Shown here piece by piece: positions 11,476 through 23,077 of a DNA stretch of 64,000 nt. A model generated the notes under the pieces. It was not told where the DNA came from, ran no database searches, and was given only the letters and a program-made list of their open reading frames with translations. How positions within the stretch are numbered: position 1 is the stretch's first letter; each line of letters opens with the position of its first letter. The translations under genes were made by a program, and so were the position numbers. This stretch comes from Basidiobolus meristosporus CBS 931.73 (lineage: Eukaryota > Basidiobolomycota > Basidiobolomycetes > Basidiobolales > Basidiobolaceae): positions 1-64,000 of the forward strand of contig MCFE01000114.1 in NCBI GenBank assembly GCA_002104905.1, read 5' to 3'.

Positions 11476-12855
11476 TCAGAGATCTCGAGCCACGCGAAAG
11501 CCCCACATGTTTGACCTTGCTTGACTGTTCAAATAGGCATTGCGATACCTGGATCTAACGTTGTAGGCGTTATATAGCCATGCGCCACCACGAAGTACAG
11601 GAAAATTAGCAATACCGTCTGCTGACCATTCACTCCCGTCAGTCACCGCATTGGTGTAATTATAGTGCCAGGGATCAGTTACCCATTCTCTAGCATTTGC
11701 CGCCATATCGTGTAAGCCAAAAGCATTGGGCTTAAAGGAACCCACAGAAGCTGTGAACGCGTGGCCATCAGAGCAAGGAAAACCGATAGACGATACTCCA
11801 GTTGCGTTTAAAGTGGTGTAATCCAAAACATTTTCGTAGTCACAGGCCAGTTCCAATTCGTCACCCCAATAGTGTACCGTGTTGGATCCAGCTCTTAAGG
11901 CATACTCAAACTCGGATTCGTACGGCAGTCGGTAATTTTTTCCGGTCTTTGCGGATAGCCAACCAGTGTATGCCAGAGCATCCTCTTTTCGGACACATAA
12001 TACCGGCTCATCTCCCCTCTGTTCCACTCCAAACAAAGGGTCCAGGTAGGAAAGATGGTCAAAGAACTGGAGTGTACTGCCATTTGTAGTATAGCCGGTG
12101 CTAAGACAGCCTTTAGGAAAACGGTATCCAGTTTCGTTCACAAAGGCAGAGAAGTCATCTCGTGTTACTTCGTACGTGCTCAGAGCAAACGGTTTCAGAA
12201 TGTTGACAGTATGCTGAGGTGATTCGTAGCGAAGCGATGCAGTAGGAGCGTTTGTGTCATGTATCTCCTGGGCCGATACACCCATCACATATGAACCAGC
12301 CGGGACGACAGTTAATTGAGGGCAAAAAGAATCGGTGCAATCGACGAACTTGGTGCCAGGTGGAGTTAGTACGCTACTGTCATAGTTCGAATCAGTAGCT
12401 TTGGCGGGAGCGGAAAGCGGGGGCGGAGGAGAGGCCACCAAGGACCGAATGTCGTCTACAGTTCTCTTCCAGACTTTAAAAAATTCCACAAGCAGTGCAG
12501 GCCGTTCAATGCTTCTACCCACAGGATCATAATCAGAAGCGTTACATCGGTGGCCAATGAAGTCGAGGGTGAATCTCAGATCCGATAATTTCTCCGTCAC
12601 TTCACTGGTAAGGTAACTTTGTGCGTCTTGGTATTTGAGATCATTGATCTGGGGGTCGTTGATTACCACGCTTAACTTGGAAATAGCATTGTCCACCAAG
12701 GGGATCAGGGAAAAATGTGGCTCTGCGCAGTTCCCTTGGCCATCCCAGGATATGGAAGAGGCCAGGTTACTTAAAGATGTTTGAAGCTCCGAATACCCCG
12801 ACAAGATGGTGATATCCTGAGCCGCAACCAAAGTCAATAGTAATAGGTACCACAT
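11476..12855 (-). CDS. Secreted formylglycine-generating-enzyme-like (SUMF) protein lacking the catalytic cysteines
   Basis: 459 aa, intronless. I start it at the ATG at 12853-12855: a short signal peptide MWYLLLLTLVAAQD follows, and a TATAAAG lies about 45 bp upstream; the frame is open further up only from a TTG. Residues about 15-150 are a helical region of unknown family. From about 165 to the end is an FGE-sulfatase domain: VVPAGSYVMG, the conserved EVTRDDFSAFV, LPYESEFEYALRAG, FGLHDMAANAREWVTDPW, RGGAWLYN and the end WGFRVARD. True aerobic formylglycine-generating enzymes carry a Cys pair in the stretch after RGG(S/A)W; here that stretch (YNVRSRYRNAYLN) has none. It is therefore probably not a sulfatase activator. 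It could be a binding or other SUMF-fold enzyme. Acts outside the cell or in the secretory path. Confidence 0.85.
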   Translation of the reverse strand: MWYLLLLTLVAAQDITILSGYSELQTSLSNLASSISWDGQGNCAEPHFSLIPLVDNAISKLSVVINDPQINDLKYQDAQSYLTSEVTEKLSDLRFTLDFIGHRCNASDYDPVGRSIERPALLVEFFKVWKRTVDDIRSLVASPPPPLSAPAKATDSNYDSSVLTPPGTKFVDCTDSFCPQLTVVPAGSYVMGVSAQEIHDTNAPTASLRYESPQHTVNILKPFALSTYEVTRDDFSAFVNETGYRFPKGCLSTGYTTNGSTLQFFDHLSYLDPLFGVEQRGDEPVLCVRKEDALAYTGWLSAKTGKNYRLPYESEFEYALRAGSNTVHYWGDELELACDYENVLDYTTLNATGVSSIGFPCSDGHAFTASVGSFKPNAFGLHDMAANAREWVTDPWHYNYTNAVTDGSEWSADGIANFPVLRGGAWLYNAYNVRSRYRNAYLNSQARSNMWGFRVARDL

Positions 12856-14017
12856 ACTAAATATTAATATGCCACAAAGGAGTGAATCTGCCCACTTTAT
12901 ACTTCCCAAACATCCGAGAAAATGGCGCAAGTATGATAATCGTAATCAACGTGAAGAGACGCTTCAATGGGCTGAATGTAGCACCACCTATGACAACCTC
13001 AATTAATGCAAAGGCGCACTTCTATGGGTTGAATGTAGCGCCACCTGTGGTGACTTGTGAAGGTGACGACTTTGGTTTCATTGATAATTCGACATGTGCA
13101 GACTCTGAGTGGGTAAAAGGAAAAGAACCTTAGGCCAATGATCTTATCAGCATAAACCGTCAATATCAACAAGAAATTCATCATTACGATAAGGTGATTA
13201 ATCTTGCTTAAAATATTTAGTTTAAACTGTTAATTTGACATCCAGCTAGTTCACAGCATTGATTATAAACCATACATCGACCACCTAGATTATTTGCAAT
13301 GCTCAGCACAAAATGCATAGTATGGAATATTCCAGGTGCTCGATGAAATTTTTTTCAATATCTAATAGGGAAAAGAAAGCGAAAGATTTGATTGGATCAA
13401 AAGATTGTATGATATCCTAAATTGATGGCATTGTCCCTAGGATTTAGCCAATTTCCGACATTTCGCATTCAGAAATAAGTTTAGTTTAGACACAGAAATC
13501 CAATTCTTTATGTTATTGCCAAGAGGAGCTAATAATATTTCGGTTTCCAAACTAGTGAGACACCGCTTAAAGCCACTACAATACCTTTAGACCAGGGACC
13601 TTGATAGTAGGTGAACTGAAATGGCCAACCAAACTCGTCGTCCCAAACCCTCAACTAAATCCAAAATAGGCAAGGGTCGATGACATTGATTACTACAGGT
13701 AGTCATGGTAACTAGCCAGTCCGCATGGCCGATGGACATGCGTACCTGGTTTTATGTATCTGATTAGCATAAAAAAGGGAAATCAAAGACTGTTACTTGC
13801 ATTGATCAGTAAATGCCCTGTCGAAGTTATTTATAACTTGAGCAAGCACCATGAACAACCTGACTCTACGGCATTTTAGGCATATCTTGTTCTATTCATA
13901 GATTAAATGCTAGTCACCAGGCTTGGAAGACGGAAAGCAATACACCCATCCAAGTATAAATATGAGCTTGTGAGACTAGAGCAGTACCATCAATATACGC
14001 CTACCACAATACTCAAG
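12856..14017. other. Divergent intergenic region
   Basis: This stretch holds the upstream regions of two divergently transcribed genes. A TATAAAG (minus) sits near 12900-12906. A direct repeat of about 35 bp, differing at a few bases, lies at about 12961-12991 and 13019-13049 (both with GGGCTGAATGTAGC/GGGTTGAATGTAGC). A TATA-like GTATAAATATG lies at about 13954 for the next gene. No other feature seen. Confidence 0.45.
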
Positions 14018-14464
14018 ATGAAATCTTTCTTTGCCTGCATTCTAGCCGCTGTCGCTGCCCAAGTTTCTGCTGCCCCAACTGGTGCTAACGTTTGCAGCGG
14101 GTGGTCGGTATCACCTTTGGAGACCGCTGGTGATTCAAAATCCACTTTTGCTTCAGGTCAGAAGGTTACTCTCAAGTGGGACACTCTTCACTCTCAGATT
14201 GAGCACATCAGTGAGGTTGGGCTCTTCAGTGCCGAAAACCAGGAGTTCCTCCACATTCAATACAGTGACTATCCTGGAATTTCCGCTAAAGCCGGAGAAT
14301 TGACTTTTGAACTCTCGGTTCCCCTTTGCTTGCAAAAGGAAGGAAAGTATTATCTTGGAGTATACGGCAGTACCGCTGGTGAGGACAGTAACTGCTCCCT
14401 CAACACCGAGTCATTTGAATTGACCGCTGACCCCAACGGTGATTATTCCGTCTGTAAAATGTAA
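14018..14464 (+). CDS. Small secreted protein, Kre9/Knh1-type GPI-anchored family fold
   Basis: 148 aa, no intron. The ATG at 14018 is chosen because a clean signal peptide follows (MKSFFACILAAVAAQVSA, then AP) and a TATA-like GTATAAATATG lies about 55 bp upstream; the frame extends further 5' only by chance. The mature part (VCSGWSVSPLE..., SGQKVTLKWDT, ISEVGLFSAENQ, GELTFELSVPLCLQKEGKYY, LGVYGST) has the order of an extracellular beta-sandwich like the fungal Ser-Thr-rich GPI-anchored/Kre9-Knh1 N-terminal domain. No C-terminal anchor is present, so it is probably released. Four cysteines could form two disulphides. The family call is by pattern only and moderate. Confidence 0.65.
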   Translation: MKSFFACILAAVAAQVSAAPTGANVCSGWSVSPLETAGDSKSTFASGQKVTLKWDTLHSQIEHISEVGLFSAENQEFLHIQYSDYPGISAKAGELTFELSVPLCLQKEGKYYLGVYGSTAGEDSNCSLNTESFELTADPNGDYSVCKM

Positions 14465-14711
14465 AACCAAATGTGGGTTGTTGATCCTTTCTCACATCTG
14501 TAAACGATAATTGCACCACTTGTATGCTAAGGACATACAAGAGACTATAACTACGTAGTTCAGAATTTTCAGGAAAAATTTATTAAAGAGCTATTTGAAT
14601 ATGCATTTCAGCACTATGCTTTTTATAATTTATTCTTGTTATCGAATACGTTTATTAATTGGAGGTTGAACTACACTTGCAATAGTAGATTGAATTCTTA
14701 TCAATCGTCAC

Positions 14712-15967
14712 TTACTGATTTGAGTTGAATACCAAGAGGTTAGGAGTGGTGTCATCCAATCCGGAGATGGTGTCCTGAGTGGCCTGGTTCTGAAGGGCTG
14801 AGTAGACATCAGCTGGACTGTTCAAGCCTCCTTGGGACAAATACAAGGCGGCAACGCCGGCAACATGGGGGCTGGCCATACTGGTGCCGGAGATCTTCTT
14901 GGAGGCGTTGGTACCTCCAATCCAGGAGGAAGTGATGTCTTGGCCTGGGGCAAGGACCTTTACACACTCGCCATAGTTGCTGAAACTGGCCAAAGAGTCG
15001 GAGATAGTGGTGGCGCCAACAGCAAATGCTTGAGCGGCATTGGCAGGGGAAACATTGCAGGCATCTTGGCTCTCATTACCTGCAGCAACAATGAAGGTGA
15101 CGCCAGCCTGGACAGCAGCGTTGACTGCTTGCTTCAACGCCTCACTGTTACCTCCACCAAGTGACATGTTGGCAACACTCTTGCGGCCACTCTTCTTGGC
15201 TTGCTCAGCGACCCAGTTGACTCCAGAGATGACCCCGGAGGTAGTGCCACTTCCACTGCCACTCAGCACCTTGACTCCGATGAGCTTGGCCTTCTTGGCC
15301 ACACCATAGGTGTTACCACCAACAGTGCCTGACACATGGGTACCGTGACCGTTGAGATCATCAGTAGCCTCGCCAGTGATGAAGCTCACGGGGAGGGTAG
15401 CTCTGCCACTGAACTCGGTGTGCTTGACATTGATACCAGTATCGATGATGTACACATCAACTCCTTCACCAGCTGAGTCGGGGTAGTTGTAGGGAGCACT
15501 GGTGTCACGGGTGCGCTGAGAGATTCTCGGAAGACCCCAGCTTGGAGGGTTGGTCTGGACACCGGAGATGGTGAACACTTGCTCAGCCTCGACATACTCG
15601 ACATCCCCATGAGCCTTGAGCTCGGTGACCAAGCCTTGGCTGAGGGTACCGGCGTAGGCGTTGAAGCTTTCCAGGGAGAACTTGCTCTTGAGCTCGTTCT
15701 TCAGTCCGTTGTTACCACTGCGGCCACGGTTATACTGGTCAAGCTTGGTCTTCAAGAACTGGTCAACTGCGATATCATGCAATGCCAAGGGTTAGAGTGC
15801 ATGCCAGGATTGAAGATCATTTCAACAATACCTTTGTTGGGGTCAGCATCCTGCTTGATCTTGACGATGTACTTGTTGGAGACATCCACGATCTGAGCCT
15901 CAGCCAACTGAGCAGTCAGGAGAATAGCCACAAGGAAGCCTAATGTGAAGGTGCGGAAGCTGACCAT
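14712..15967 (-). CDS. Subtilisin S1 (proteinase-K-type S8A protease)
   Basis: Secreted serine endoprotease, 396 aa, the first gene of the array. Exon 1 is 15832-15967, exon 2 is 14712-15766; the 65-bp intron (donor GTATTG, acceptor ATCGCAG) splits Val46. Residues 1-24 are the signal peptide, about 25-116 an I9 inhibitor propeptide (NKYIVKIK ... VEYVEAEQVF), then the mature S8 domain beginning near TNPPSWGLPRIS. The catalytic triad is Asp154 (YIIDTGI), His186 (NGHGTH) and Ser341 (GTSMASPHVAG), with oxyanion Asn276 (AAGNES). Two cysteines (282, 313) remain. A TATAAAA-like box lies about 55 bp upstream and AATAAA near 14578 follows the stop. S1 and S2 form a subgroup: after Val284 they differ from the other copies (e.g. 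SLASFSNYGE, SSWIGGTNASKK, QNQATQDTISGLD). The intron is nearly identical to that of S2 and unlike all others. Confidence 0.96.
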
Positions 15968-16598
15968 ACTTGCAGAGGGAGTATTGAAAATGCTGTCCGA
16001 TGTGTCTTCAGGGGAGGCATTTTATAGTTGTCTGAAACTCGAGTTCTCTACCTTTTCAAGTGAGAACCAGCCATCCGTTAATTCACCAAAATCAGCACTC
16101 AATGTCTTGGTGACACACACTTGGGCTACAATATGTAAACAGACCGATGGATTCCCTGTTCCCATGAATAATTATGTTCACTGGTTCTTAATATTACTTA
16201 TACTTATTATAGTGGAAGATGCCTATATGTTTCCTAATATTCGGAGCGTAGTTAGTGACCCCCAACGATTTCACCGCGTCACTATTGATGATAAGGAACA
16301 TGCAGATCGTATCCATATATCCAAAAGGGGTGAGAAAAAATATTATTAGATATAATGCCATGTGATGGTTTGTGCGACACAAATTTTGTCCCTTCTCTAT
16401 CAGACATAACATTAGACAGTTTGAATTTCGGAAAATTGGGCAATATACTATCTCGACTTAGTTTGAGTTTTTGTAGTACATCTCCAGTTGCAAAGGCATT
16501 TTATCAAGAATCAAAGTAGAAAACGCTCCCGCAATGGAAACGTAAAACAATTTATTGAAATTGGTTCATTTAGGGATAATCCTACATTGTGTGTCAAG
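15968..16598. other. Spacer between S1 and S2
   Basis: Holds the S1 promoter (TATA-like box about 16019-16027 on the minus strand) and the S2 3' end with an AATAAA-like signal near 16548-16556. A 134-aa plus-strand frame (15945-16349) runs antisense over the S1 start and has no motif; I do not call it. The 16-bp upstream element seen at other copies is not recognisable here. Confidence 0.4.
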
Positions 16599-17854
16599 TT
16601 ATTGGTTTGAGTTGAATATCAAGAGGTTAGAAGTGGTGTTATCCAATCCGGAGATGGTGTCCTGAGTGGCCTGGTTCTGAAGGGCTGAGTAGACATCAGC
16701 TGGACTGTTCAAGCCTCCTTGGGACAAATACAAGGCAGCAACGCCGGCAACATGGGGGCTGGCCATACTGGTGCCGGAGATCTTCTTGGAGGCGTTGGTA
16801 CCTCCAATCCAGGAGGAAGTGATGTCTTGGCCTGGGGCAAGGACCTTTACACACTCGCCATAGTTGCTGAAACTGGCCAAAGAGTCGGAGATAGTGGTGG
16901 CGCCAACAGCAAATGCTTGAGCGGCATTGGCAGGGGAAACATTGCAGGCATCTTGGCTCTCATTACCTGCAGCAACAATGAAGGTGACGCCAGCCTGGAC
17001 AGCAGCGTTGACTGCTTGCTTCAATGCCTCACTGTTACCTCCACCAAGTGACATGTTGGCAACACTCTTGCGGCCACTCTTCTTGGCTTGCTCGGCAACC
17101 CAGTTGACTCCAGAGATGACCCCGGAGGTGGTGCCGCTTCCACTGCCACTCAGCACCTTGACTCCGATGAGCTTGGCCTTCTTGGCCACGCCATAGGTGT
17201 TGCCACCAACAGTGCCTGACACATGGGTACCGTGACCGTTGAGATCATCAGTAGCCTCGCCAGTGATGAAGCTCACGGGGAGGGTAGCTCTGCCACTGAA
17301 CTCGGTGTGCTTGACATTGATACCAGTATCGATGATGTACACATCAACTCCTTCACCAGCCGAGTCGGGGTAGTTGTAGGGAGCACTGGTGTCACGGGTG
17401 CGCTGAGAGATTCTTGGAAGACCCCAGCTTGGAGGGTTGGTCTGGACACCGGAGATGGTGAACACTTGCTCAGCCTCGACATACTCGACATCTCCATGAG
17501 CCTTGAGCTCGGTGACCAAGCCTTGGCTGAGGGTACCGGCGTAGGCATTGAAGCTTTCCAGGGAGAACTTGCTCTTGAGCTCGTTCTTCAGTCCGTTGTT
17601 ACCACTGCGGCCACGGTTATACTGGTCAAGCTTGGTCTTCAAGAACTGGTCAACTGCGATATCATGCAATGCCAAGGGTTAGAGTGCATGCCAGGATTGA
17701 AGATCATTTCAACAATACCTTTGTTGGGGTCAGCATCCTGCTTGATCTTGACGATGTACTTGTTGGAGACATCCACGATCTGAGCCTCAGCCAACTGAGC
17801 AGTCAGGAGAATAGCCACAAGGGAGCCCAAGGCGAAGGGGCGGAAATTGACCAT
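16599..17854 (-). CDS. Subtilisin S2
   Basis: Intact 396-aa copy of the array protease; exon 1 17719-17854, exon 2 16599-17653, intron 65 bp. Same triad and propeptide layout as S1 and the same diverged C-terminal third. Differences from S1 are few: signal peptide MVNFRPFALGSLVAILL, and near the end GLDNTTSNLLIFNSNQ instead of GLDDTTPNLLVFNSNQ. The intron matches S1 almost base for base, so S1 and S2 are a recent duplicate pair. TATA-like GTATAAAGC lies about 65 bp upstream of the ATG. Confidence 0.96.
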
Positions 17855-19084
17855 GATATGGTGATTTTCTGGAAGTACAGTTTTTGCTGCCTTATCGGAT
17901 GTTAGCTGGGCACGCTTTATACTCTTTCTCATGCTGCTCATATCAGTTTTAATCTCTCATCGAAGATGCAACAGAAATTAACCGGTGGCAAACTTGAATG
18001 TGGTTTTTGGAAACTCACCCGAATATCATAGTTCGATTTGATAAGAATCAGCGGTGGACGCGGAGATGTTCACATTACCAAGTAAATTCCTGCGATTGTT
18101 GTTAGATAGATCAGCTCAAAGGTCAACATATAATGTGATGTATCATCCTTTTCTGGACATTCGGAGACATCCGTTGGGAAACAAGTTCTCATCTATTAAC
18201 GATATTTGTTGTATTGATTTTGACGATCACTTCCATATATCTGGAATGGTCGTGTGAAGGCATTACTCGCTATATTGTCAATTGATGTGCAGCCCATTGT
18301 TCTTCCACATGGTTCAAACTGTTCATATTCATACCGGAGGGCTCGCCCAGTTGAGTCCTGCGTTAAGTGGTAGCACCATCGACCACCAATAAAGCGCCTA
18401 ATCCAACCTGTACTCTGATGTACTTTCCAGAAAAGATACGGACTACAAGATCATATTTATGAGTTATCAGTACTGCAAATAACTTGTGTGCTTCGTATTT
18501 ATATATATGGATTTTATAGCAAGTGAGTGGTTATTTACGATTACTACGTAGAATTGTAACGATACAAGAATAGCAATTGTAGACAGCCATCCTAAACCTT
18601 GAACACGTTGGCAAACGTATATCAAAAAGGTGTGATACTGCTGACGTGAACTTCCAGTTACGCTTCAGTTGGTATGTATGCTACAGTATGAATCCCAATC
18701 CTTTTCAGGTACTTGAAATTTCGAGTACTAGATAGTTTTGGAGCAGTGTTGGAGATACCTATAGAAGCACATATCCAGTAATGATTCCGCAGGTTTTCTC
18801 ACAGTTATATTCTCCCAAGCTCCTTAGCACTTCGGTTATACTATTATACCATGAGTACTCAACGCTATAAAAGGAATTCTGAATTGTAAGCGGAAGAGTT
18901 GCCCGAAAAGCTATTAGTACTTGAAACCAAAATAATGCTGTATAATTTCCATTCATGGTACTCATTAGTTCACAAGGTTTGCTACCTCCTCAATTTTGTC
19001 GAGATGATGGTGTTCCCAGTTTAGCCATTAATGTGGTATCTATAACACGGCCTTGAATCAAAGCGTAGCGTGGACTTGTGCATA
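17855..19084. other. S2 upstream region and spacer
   Basis: Contains the S2 TATA box and the conserved upstream inverted repeat at 18231-18246. The rest (18260-19084) shows no gene; it may include worn subtilisin flank, but I cannot align it by eye. Confidence 0.4.
18231..18246. promoter_or_regulatory. Upstream inverted-repeat element of S2
   Basis: TTCCATATATCTGGAA, 377 bp upstream of the S2 ATG, followed by TGGT. It matches the TTCC-N8-GGAA element upstream of S4, S10, S12, S13 and S14 at nearly the same distance. The bound factor is unknown. Confidence 0.5.
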
Positions 19085-19535
19085 CCTTCTTGTAACATGT
19101 ACGAAACACCAACACCGGCAACATGTGAACTTGCCATATTAGTATTGGAAATCCTGTTGGGTGAGTTGATACTTGTCCCGGGGCCAGGATTTTTACATAC
19201 TAGTCACGGTTACTGAAGCTAGCCAAAGAGTTAGAGGGGGTAGTGGTCCAAGCAACGAATATCATTCGTGGGCAGCATTAGTGGGCGAGGCATCTTGGTT
19301 CTCGATACTACGAGCAACAATGAAGGTAACATCAGCCTAGTCGGCTACATTGCTGGCCTGTTTAAATGCCTCACTATTGCCACTTCATAGCGGTATACTT
19401 GAGGCAATCTAGTGACTGCCCTATTTAACTTGACAGCAACACGCTTGACCCCAAAAATAGCTGGGGATATGGGATCATTTTCACAGTCGCACCATATCTT
19501 GAGCTGAGTGAACATACAATAGGTGTCTGTGAAGA
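19085..19535 (-). pseudogene. Subtilisin relic R1
   Basis: Heavily decayed copy of subtilisin exon 2. Readable blocks on the plus strand match the complement of the intact copies in order: the SGTSMASPHVAG region (ACACCGGCAACATGTGAACT), the LAPGQ region (CCCGGGGCCAGGATTTTTAC), the SFSNYG region (TTACTGAAGCTAGCC), the NESQDA region and the WVAEQAK region. The frame is lost throughout. Far older than the deletion in S5. Confidence 0.75.
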
Positions 19536-19869
19536 CAAGTTTCAATAACACTTCAATGACGGTTATACCGCTCATGCTTGGTCCTCAGGGATGGGTAAAT
19601 TCTATCAGTAGGAAAATATCGGATTTAAGTTCATGATTCCATTAAAATAATAATCCTTCTTGATTACAACATGATACTGGCGCGTTGCAGATTATCTTCC
19701 GTTCTATACATGTAACTGTCATGTATCACAAGCCTAACAAAACGTTATCCACAAATATATGAATGTGTATTACCAGCTAACCTATGCCTGTTTCTTGATT
19801 AGACTTGGAAGCTAGCAGCAGCAGCAATCTAGTCGTCGCGGTCTTGATCCGACATAAACCTCTTTGTGA

Positions 19870-20215
19870 CGAGTATCAAGTGGCAACATAGGTAACTTGT
19901 AGACTAGCCAGGCTAGTATGAGATGCGGTACATTGCCCAGGAGCTAATATTTTCGCACATTTGCCATAGTTGCTGAAGTTGGTTAAAGGTACAGAGATAG
20001 CAACTTTTGCTCCGGTAGCGAATGCCTGAGCAGTAACGGCAGGGAAGATTACATAGGCACTTGACCCACATTATCAGCAACAACAATGAGAGTGAGTGAC
20101 ACCGTTGGAAGACAGAATTGGCCGTTTGCTTCGAAGTCTCACTGTTACCTTCACCAGGTGACTATTGGCAATGATTTTGTGCCTACTCTTCTTGGCTTGC
20201 TTCATAGCTCAGTTT
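19870..20215 (-). pseudogene. Subtilisin relic R2
   Basis: Second decayed exon-2 fragment. Blocks matching ITSAW-LAPGQ (CCCAGGAGCTAATATTTTCG), CVKI and SNYG (ATTTGCCATAGTTGCTGAAG), QAFAVGAT, AAGNE and SLGGGNSE-ANMS occur in the normal order with many substitutions and indels. It covers the middle of the catalytic domain only. Separate from R1 because both contain the LAPGQ-SNYG block. Confidence 0.75.
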
Positions 20216-20928
20216 ATCCGGTTTTAGCCATTTATTCCTTGATTTCACTTCAAGGCGCTCATAAAACTGTTCACTTCATGTATTCTTCTACAGCCCATTA
20301 TATGCTGAAGCTGAAGTGTCAGTTAATGACGACTTAACTTCATATACTATCCCTTGTTTGCAATATAAGTGCTAAGCTGACGGAAGATTGCTCGTCATGC
20401 GCTATCCAATTTTCAACTGCTGCATCATATCAGCATCTCATCAATGGTTCGTTCTTGACCTTTTTCGAATGAAACCACTCCTGATTCCTTTTGGTGCGAC
20501 ATACAAATCAGGTAATTAACAGATAACGAGAAGCCATGGCCCTAGTATCATCCGAGTTCCCAATATTCATCCTTCCGTATTACCGGATTGACCATTCGAA
20601 AATAAGTTGGTGATAATATCACCTGATGAGAGATATATATGACGCACGATCCCAGTACCTGGTATGGAATATAAAAATCGGTAAATAAATTCACCAATTC
20701 CACCGGAATGCAGTCTTATGTGCTAAGAGTTCATGAGTGATTATCATATTCCAGCCACACATTAGAATAATAATGACGACATTTCGTAGCGCGCTGAATA
20801 CGTATATCTCTGATAGTAAAGTGGCAATTAAGTGATTATTATCACAAGCGTCATAAATACTCTCGAGCGGTAAGCGACATCAAATTCAAAATTTATTACA
20901 GTTCCAGCACACTTATCACCTGCTATTA
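20216..20928. other. Spacer between relic R2 and S3
   Basis: AT-rich, no gene. An AATAAA-like signal on the minus strand near 20890 probably serves S3. Confidence 0.35.
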
Positions 20929-22183
20929 TTATTGATTTGAGTTAAAGACCAAGAGGTTAGGAGTCGTTCCTTTCAATCCAGTAATCGCATTCTTGGTGGC
21001 TTTAGATTGAAGGGCTGAGTAGACTTCAGCCGGACTGTTCAAACCTCCTTGGGACAAATACAGTGCTGCAACGCCGGCAACATGGGGGCTGGCCATACTG
21101 GTGCCGGAGATCTTGTTCGATGCGTTGGTGCTTCCAATCCAGGCTGATGTGATATCCTGGCCTGGGGCCAAGATTTTCACACACTTGCCATAGTTGCTGA
21201 AGCTGGCTGAGGTGTCGGAGATGGTGGTGGCCCCAACAGCAAATGCTTGATCAGCATTGGCAGGGGTGACATTGCAGGCATCTTGGCTTTCATTACCTGC
21301 AGCAACAATGAAGGTGACACCGGCTTGGACAGCAGCGTTGACTGCTTGCTTCAACGCCTCACTGTTACCTCCACCAAGTGACATGTTAGCAACGCTCTTG
21401 CGGCCACTCTTCTTGGCTTGCTCAGCAACCCAGTTGACTCCAGAGATGACCCCGGAGGTAGTACCACTTCCACTGCCACTCAGCACCTTGACTCCGATGA
21501 GCTTGGCCTTCTTGGCCACACCATAGGTGTTACCACCAACAGTGCCTGACACGTGGGTACCGTGACCGTTGAGATCATCAGTAGCCTCGCCAGTGATGAA
21601 GCTCACGGGGAGGGTAGCTCTGCCACTGAACTCGGTGTGCTTGACATTGATACCAGTATCGATGATGTACACATCAACTCCTTCACCAGCTGAGTCGGGG
21701 TAGTTGTAGGGGGCACTGGTGTCACGGGTGCGCTGAGAGATTCTCGGAAGACCCCAGCTTGGAGGGTTGGTCTGGACACCGGAGATGGTGAACACTTGCT
21801 CAGCCTCGACATACTCGACATCTCCATGAGCCTTGAGCTCGGTGACCAAGCCTTGGCTGAGGGTACCGGCATATGCGCTGAAGTTCTTCAGAGAGAACTT
21901 GCTCTTGAGCTCATTCTTCAGTCCATTGTTACCGCTGCGGCCACGGTTATATTGATCAAGCTTGGTCTTCAAGAACTGGTCAACTAAATCACAATGCACA
22001 CCTTAGTTTCAATCTACGACGTTTGAAGGCTATTTTACGGCTTATACCTTTGTTAGAATCAGCACCCTCCTTGATTTTCACGATGTACTTGTTGGAAACA
22101 TCAACAATCTGAGCTTCAGTTAACTGGACTGTTAAGAGAATGGCGACCAAGGAGCCCAAAGTGAAAGAGCGGAAATTGACCAT
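20929..22183 (-). CDS. Subtilisin S3
   Basis: Intact 396-aa copy; exon 1 22048-22183, exon 2 20929-21983, intron 64 bp with a sequence found in no other copy. First member of the main subgroup: mature enzyme with DACNVTPANADQ, TSASFSNYGK, ITSAWIGSTNASNK and KGTTPNLLVFNSNQ. Triad Asp, His, Ser all present. Private propeptide change FSLKNFSAYAG (others have NFNAYAG). TATA-like CTATATAAT about 50 bp upstream. Exon 2 differs from its neighbours at scattered synonymous sites only. Confidence 0.96.
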
Positions 22184-23077
22184 GATAAGTGAGAGAGTTT
22201 GCAGTTCGATGCTTTTGTGTAGGCTGCTCATGTGCATTATATAGTCGCTCGTCTGCCATCACAACACTCTCAGGCATTCTGGTGGACTTGACAGAGAGTT
22301 CGTATCCGGTTACTCAGCAGAATTTCAGGTTTACCCTCGATAGCAACGGTGTCGTTAATTCACACGGAATCACGCAATTGTGAAGGTATCCACAGTGGTG
22401 TGAAGAAAAAATATATAGCATTTAGAATAATCAACTGCTTAATAGAAATCCAAGTCCACAGAATCGATTTTAATCCAAACACTCGGAGTAATTCTTCTTC
22501 TGGACCAAGTGAAACCAAATTGATGATCATCCCCATTTACTTGGAAAAAGCATGCGCTCATTCAGACGGACATGCACTCATTTGATATTCTCAAGTCACG
22601 TATCTCAATGAATTTGGAACATGGATTGGTATTTACTAGGATATATGTGCTATGCCATATGAAACTAGAACATGTACTTCCATCCTGACTAATTTAGTTT
22701 ACTTTAACCAATGGTCAATTGGCCAAGGATATTTGTGGTATAGTACCCGATCGTGCAGGTTCAAGCTCAGCATGGAGCAGCCCCATGCTATATTCACTAA
22801 TTCAAGACGTCACTTAAATGGCATTCTAAGGAAATCTGACATACATAAAATAATTACTAATCCCGTGACACCACTGTAATTCATTGGACTTAATCACAAA
22901 CGATTACTGCTACGGGAAAGATGCTGAAGACTCTGTTACATGTCAAATAGGGTTCACGTTTACTGTAATATCGATTGTAATGCAAAATCGAGCTAACTTC
23001 GTTGTAGGTTTGAGCAGCAAGTAACATATAAAATTGAAAATTTATTACAGTTCTGTCACACTTGACATCTGCTATTA
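22184..23077. other. S3 upstream region and spacer
   Basis: Contains the S3 TATA box (about 22234-22242). At about 22524-22540 there is only a weak match to the upstream inverted repeat of other copies (CATCCCCATTTACTTGGAA). No gene seen. Confidence 0.35.

Noticed and set aside
12961-13049. Possible minisatellite of the GGGCTGAATGTAGC block
   Set aside because: Only two imperfect copies; noted as a direct repeat but not called a repeat array.
16194-16412. Frames upstream of S1 on both strands
   Set aside because: Overlapping, AT-rich, no motif; consistent with spacer.
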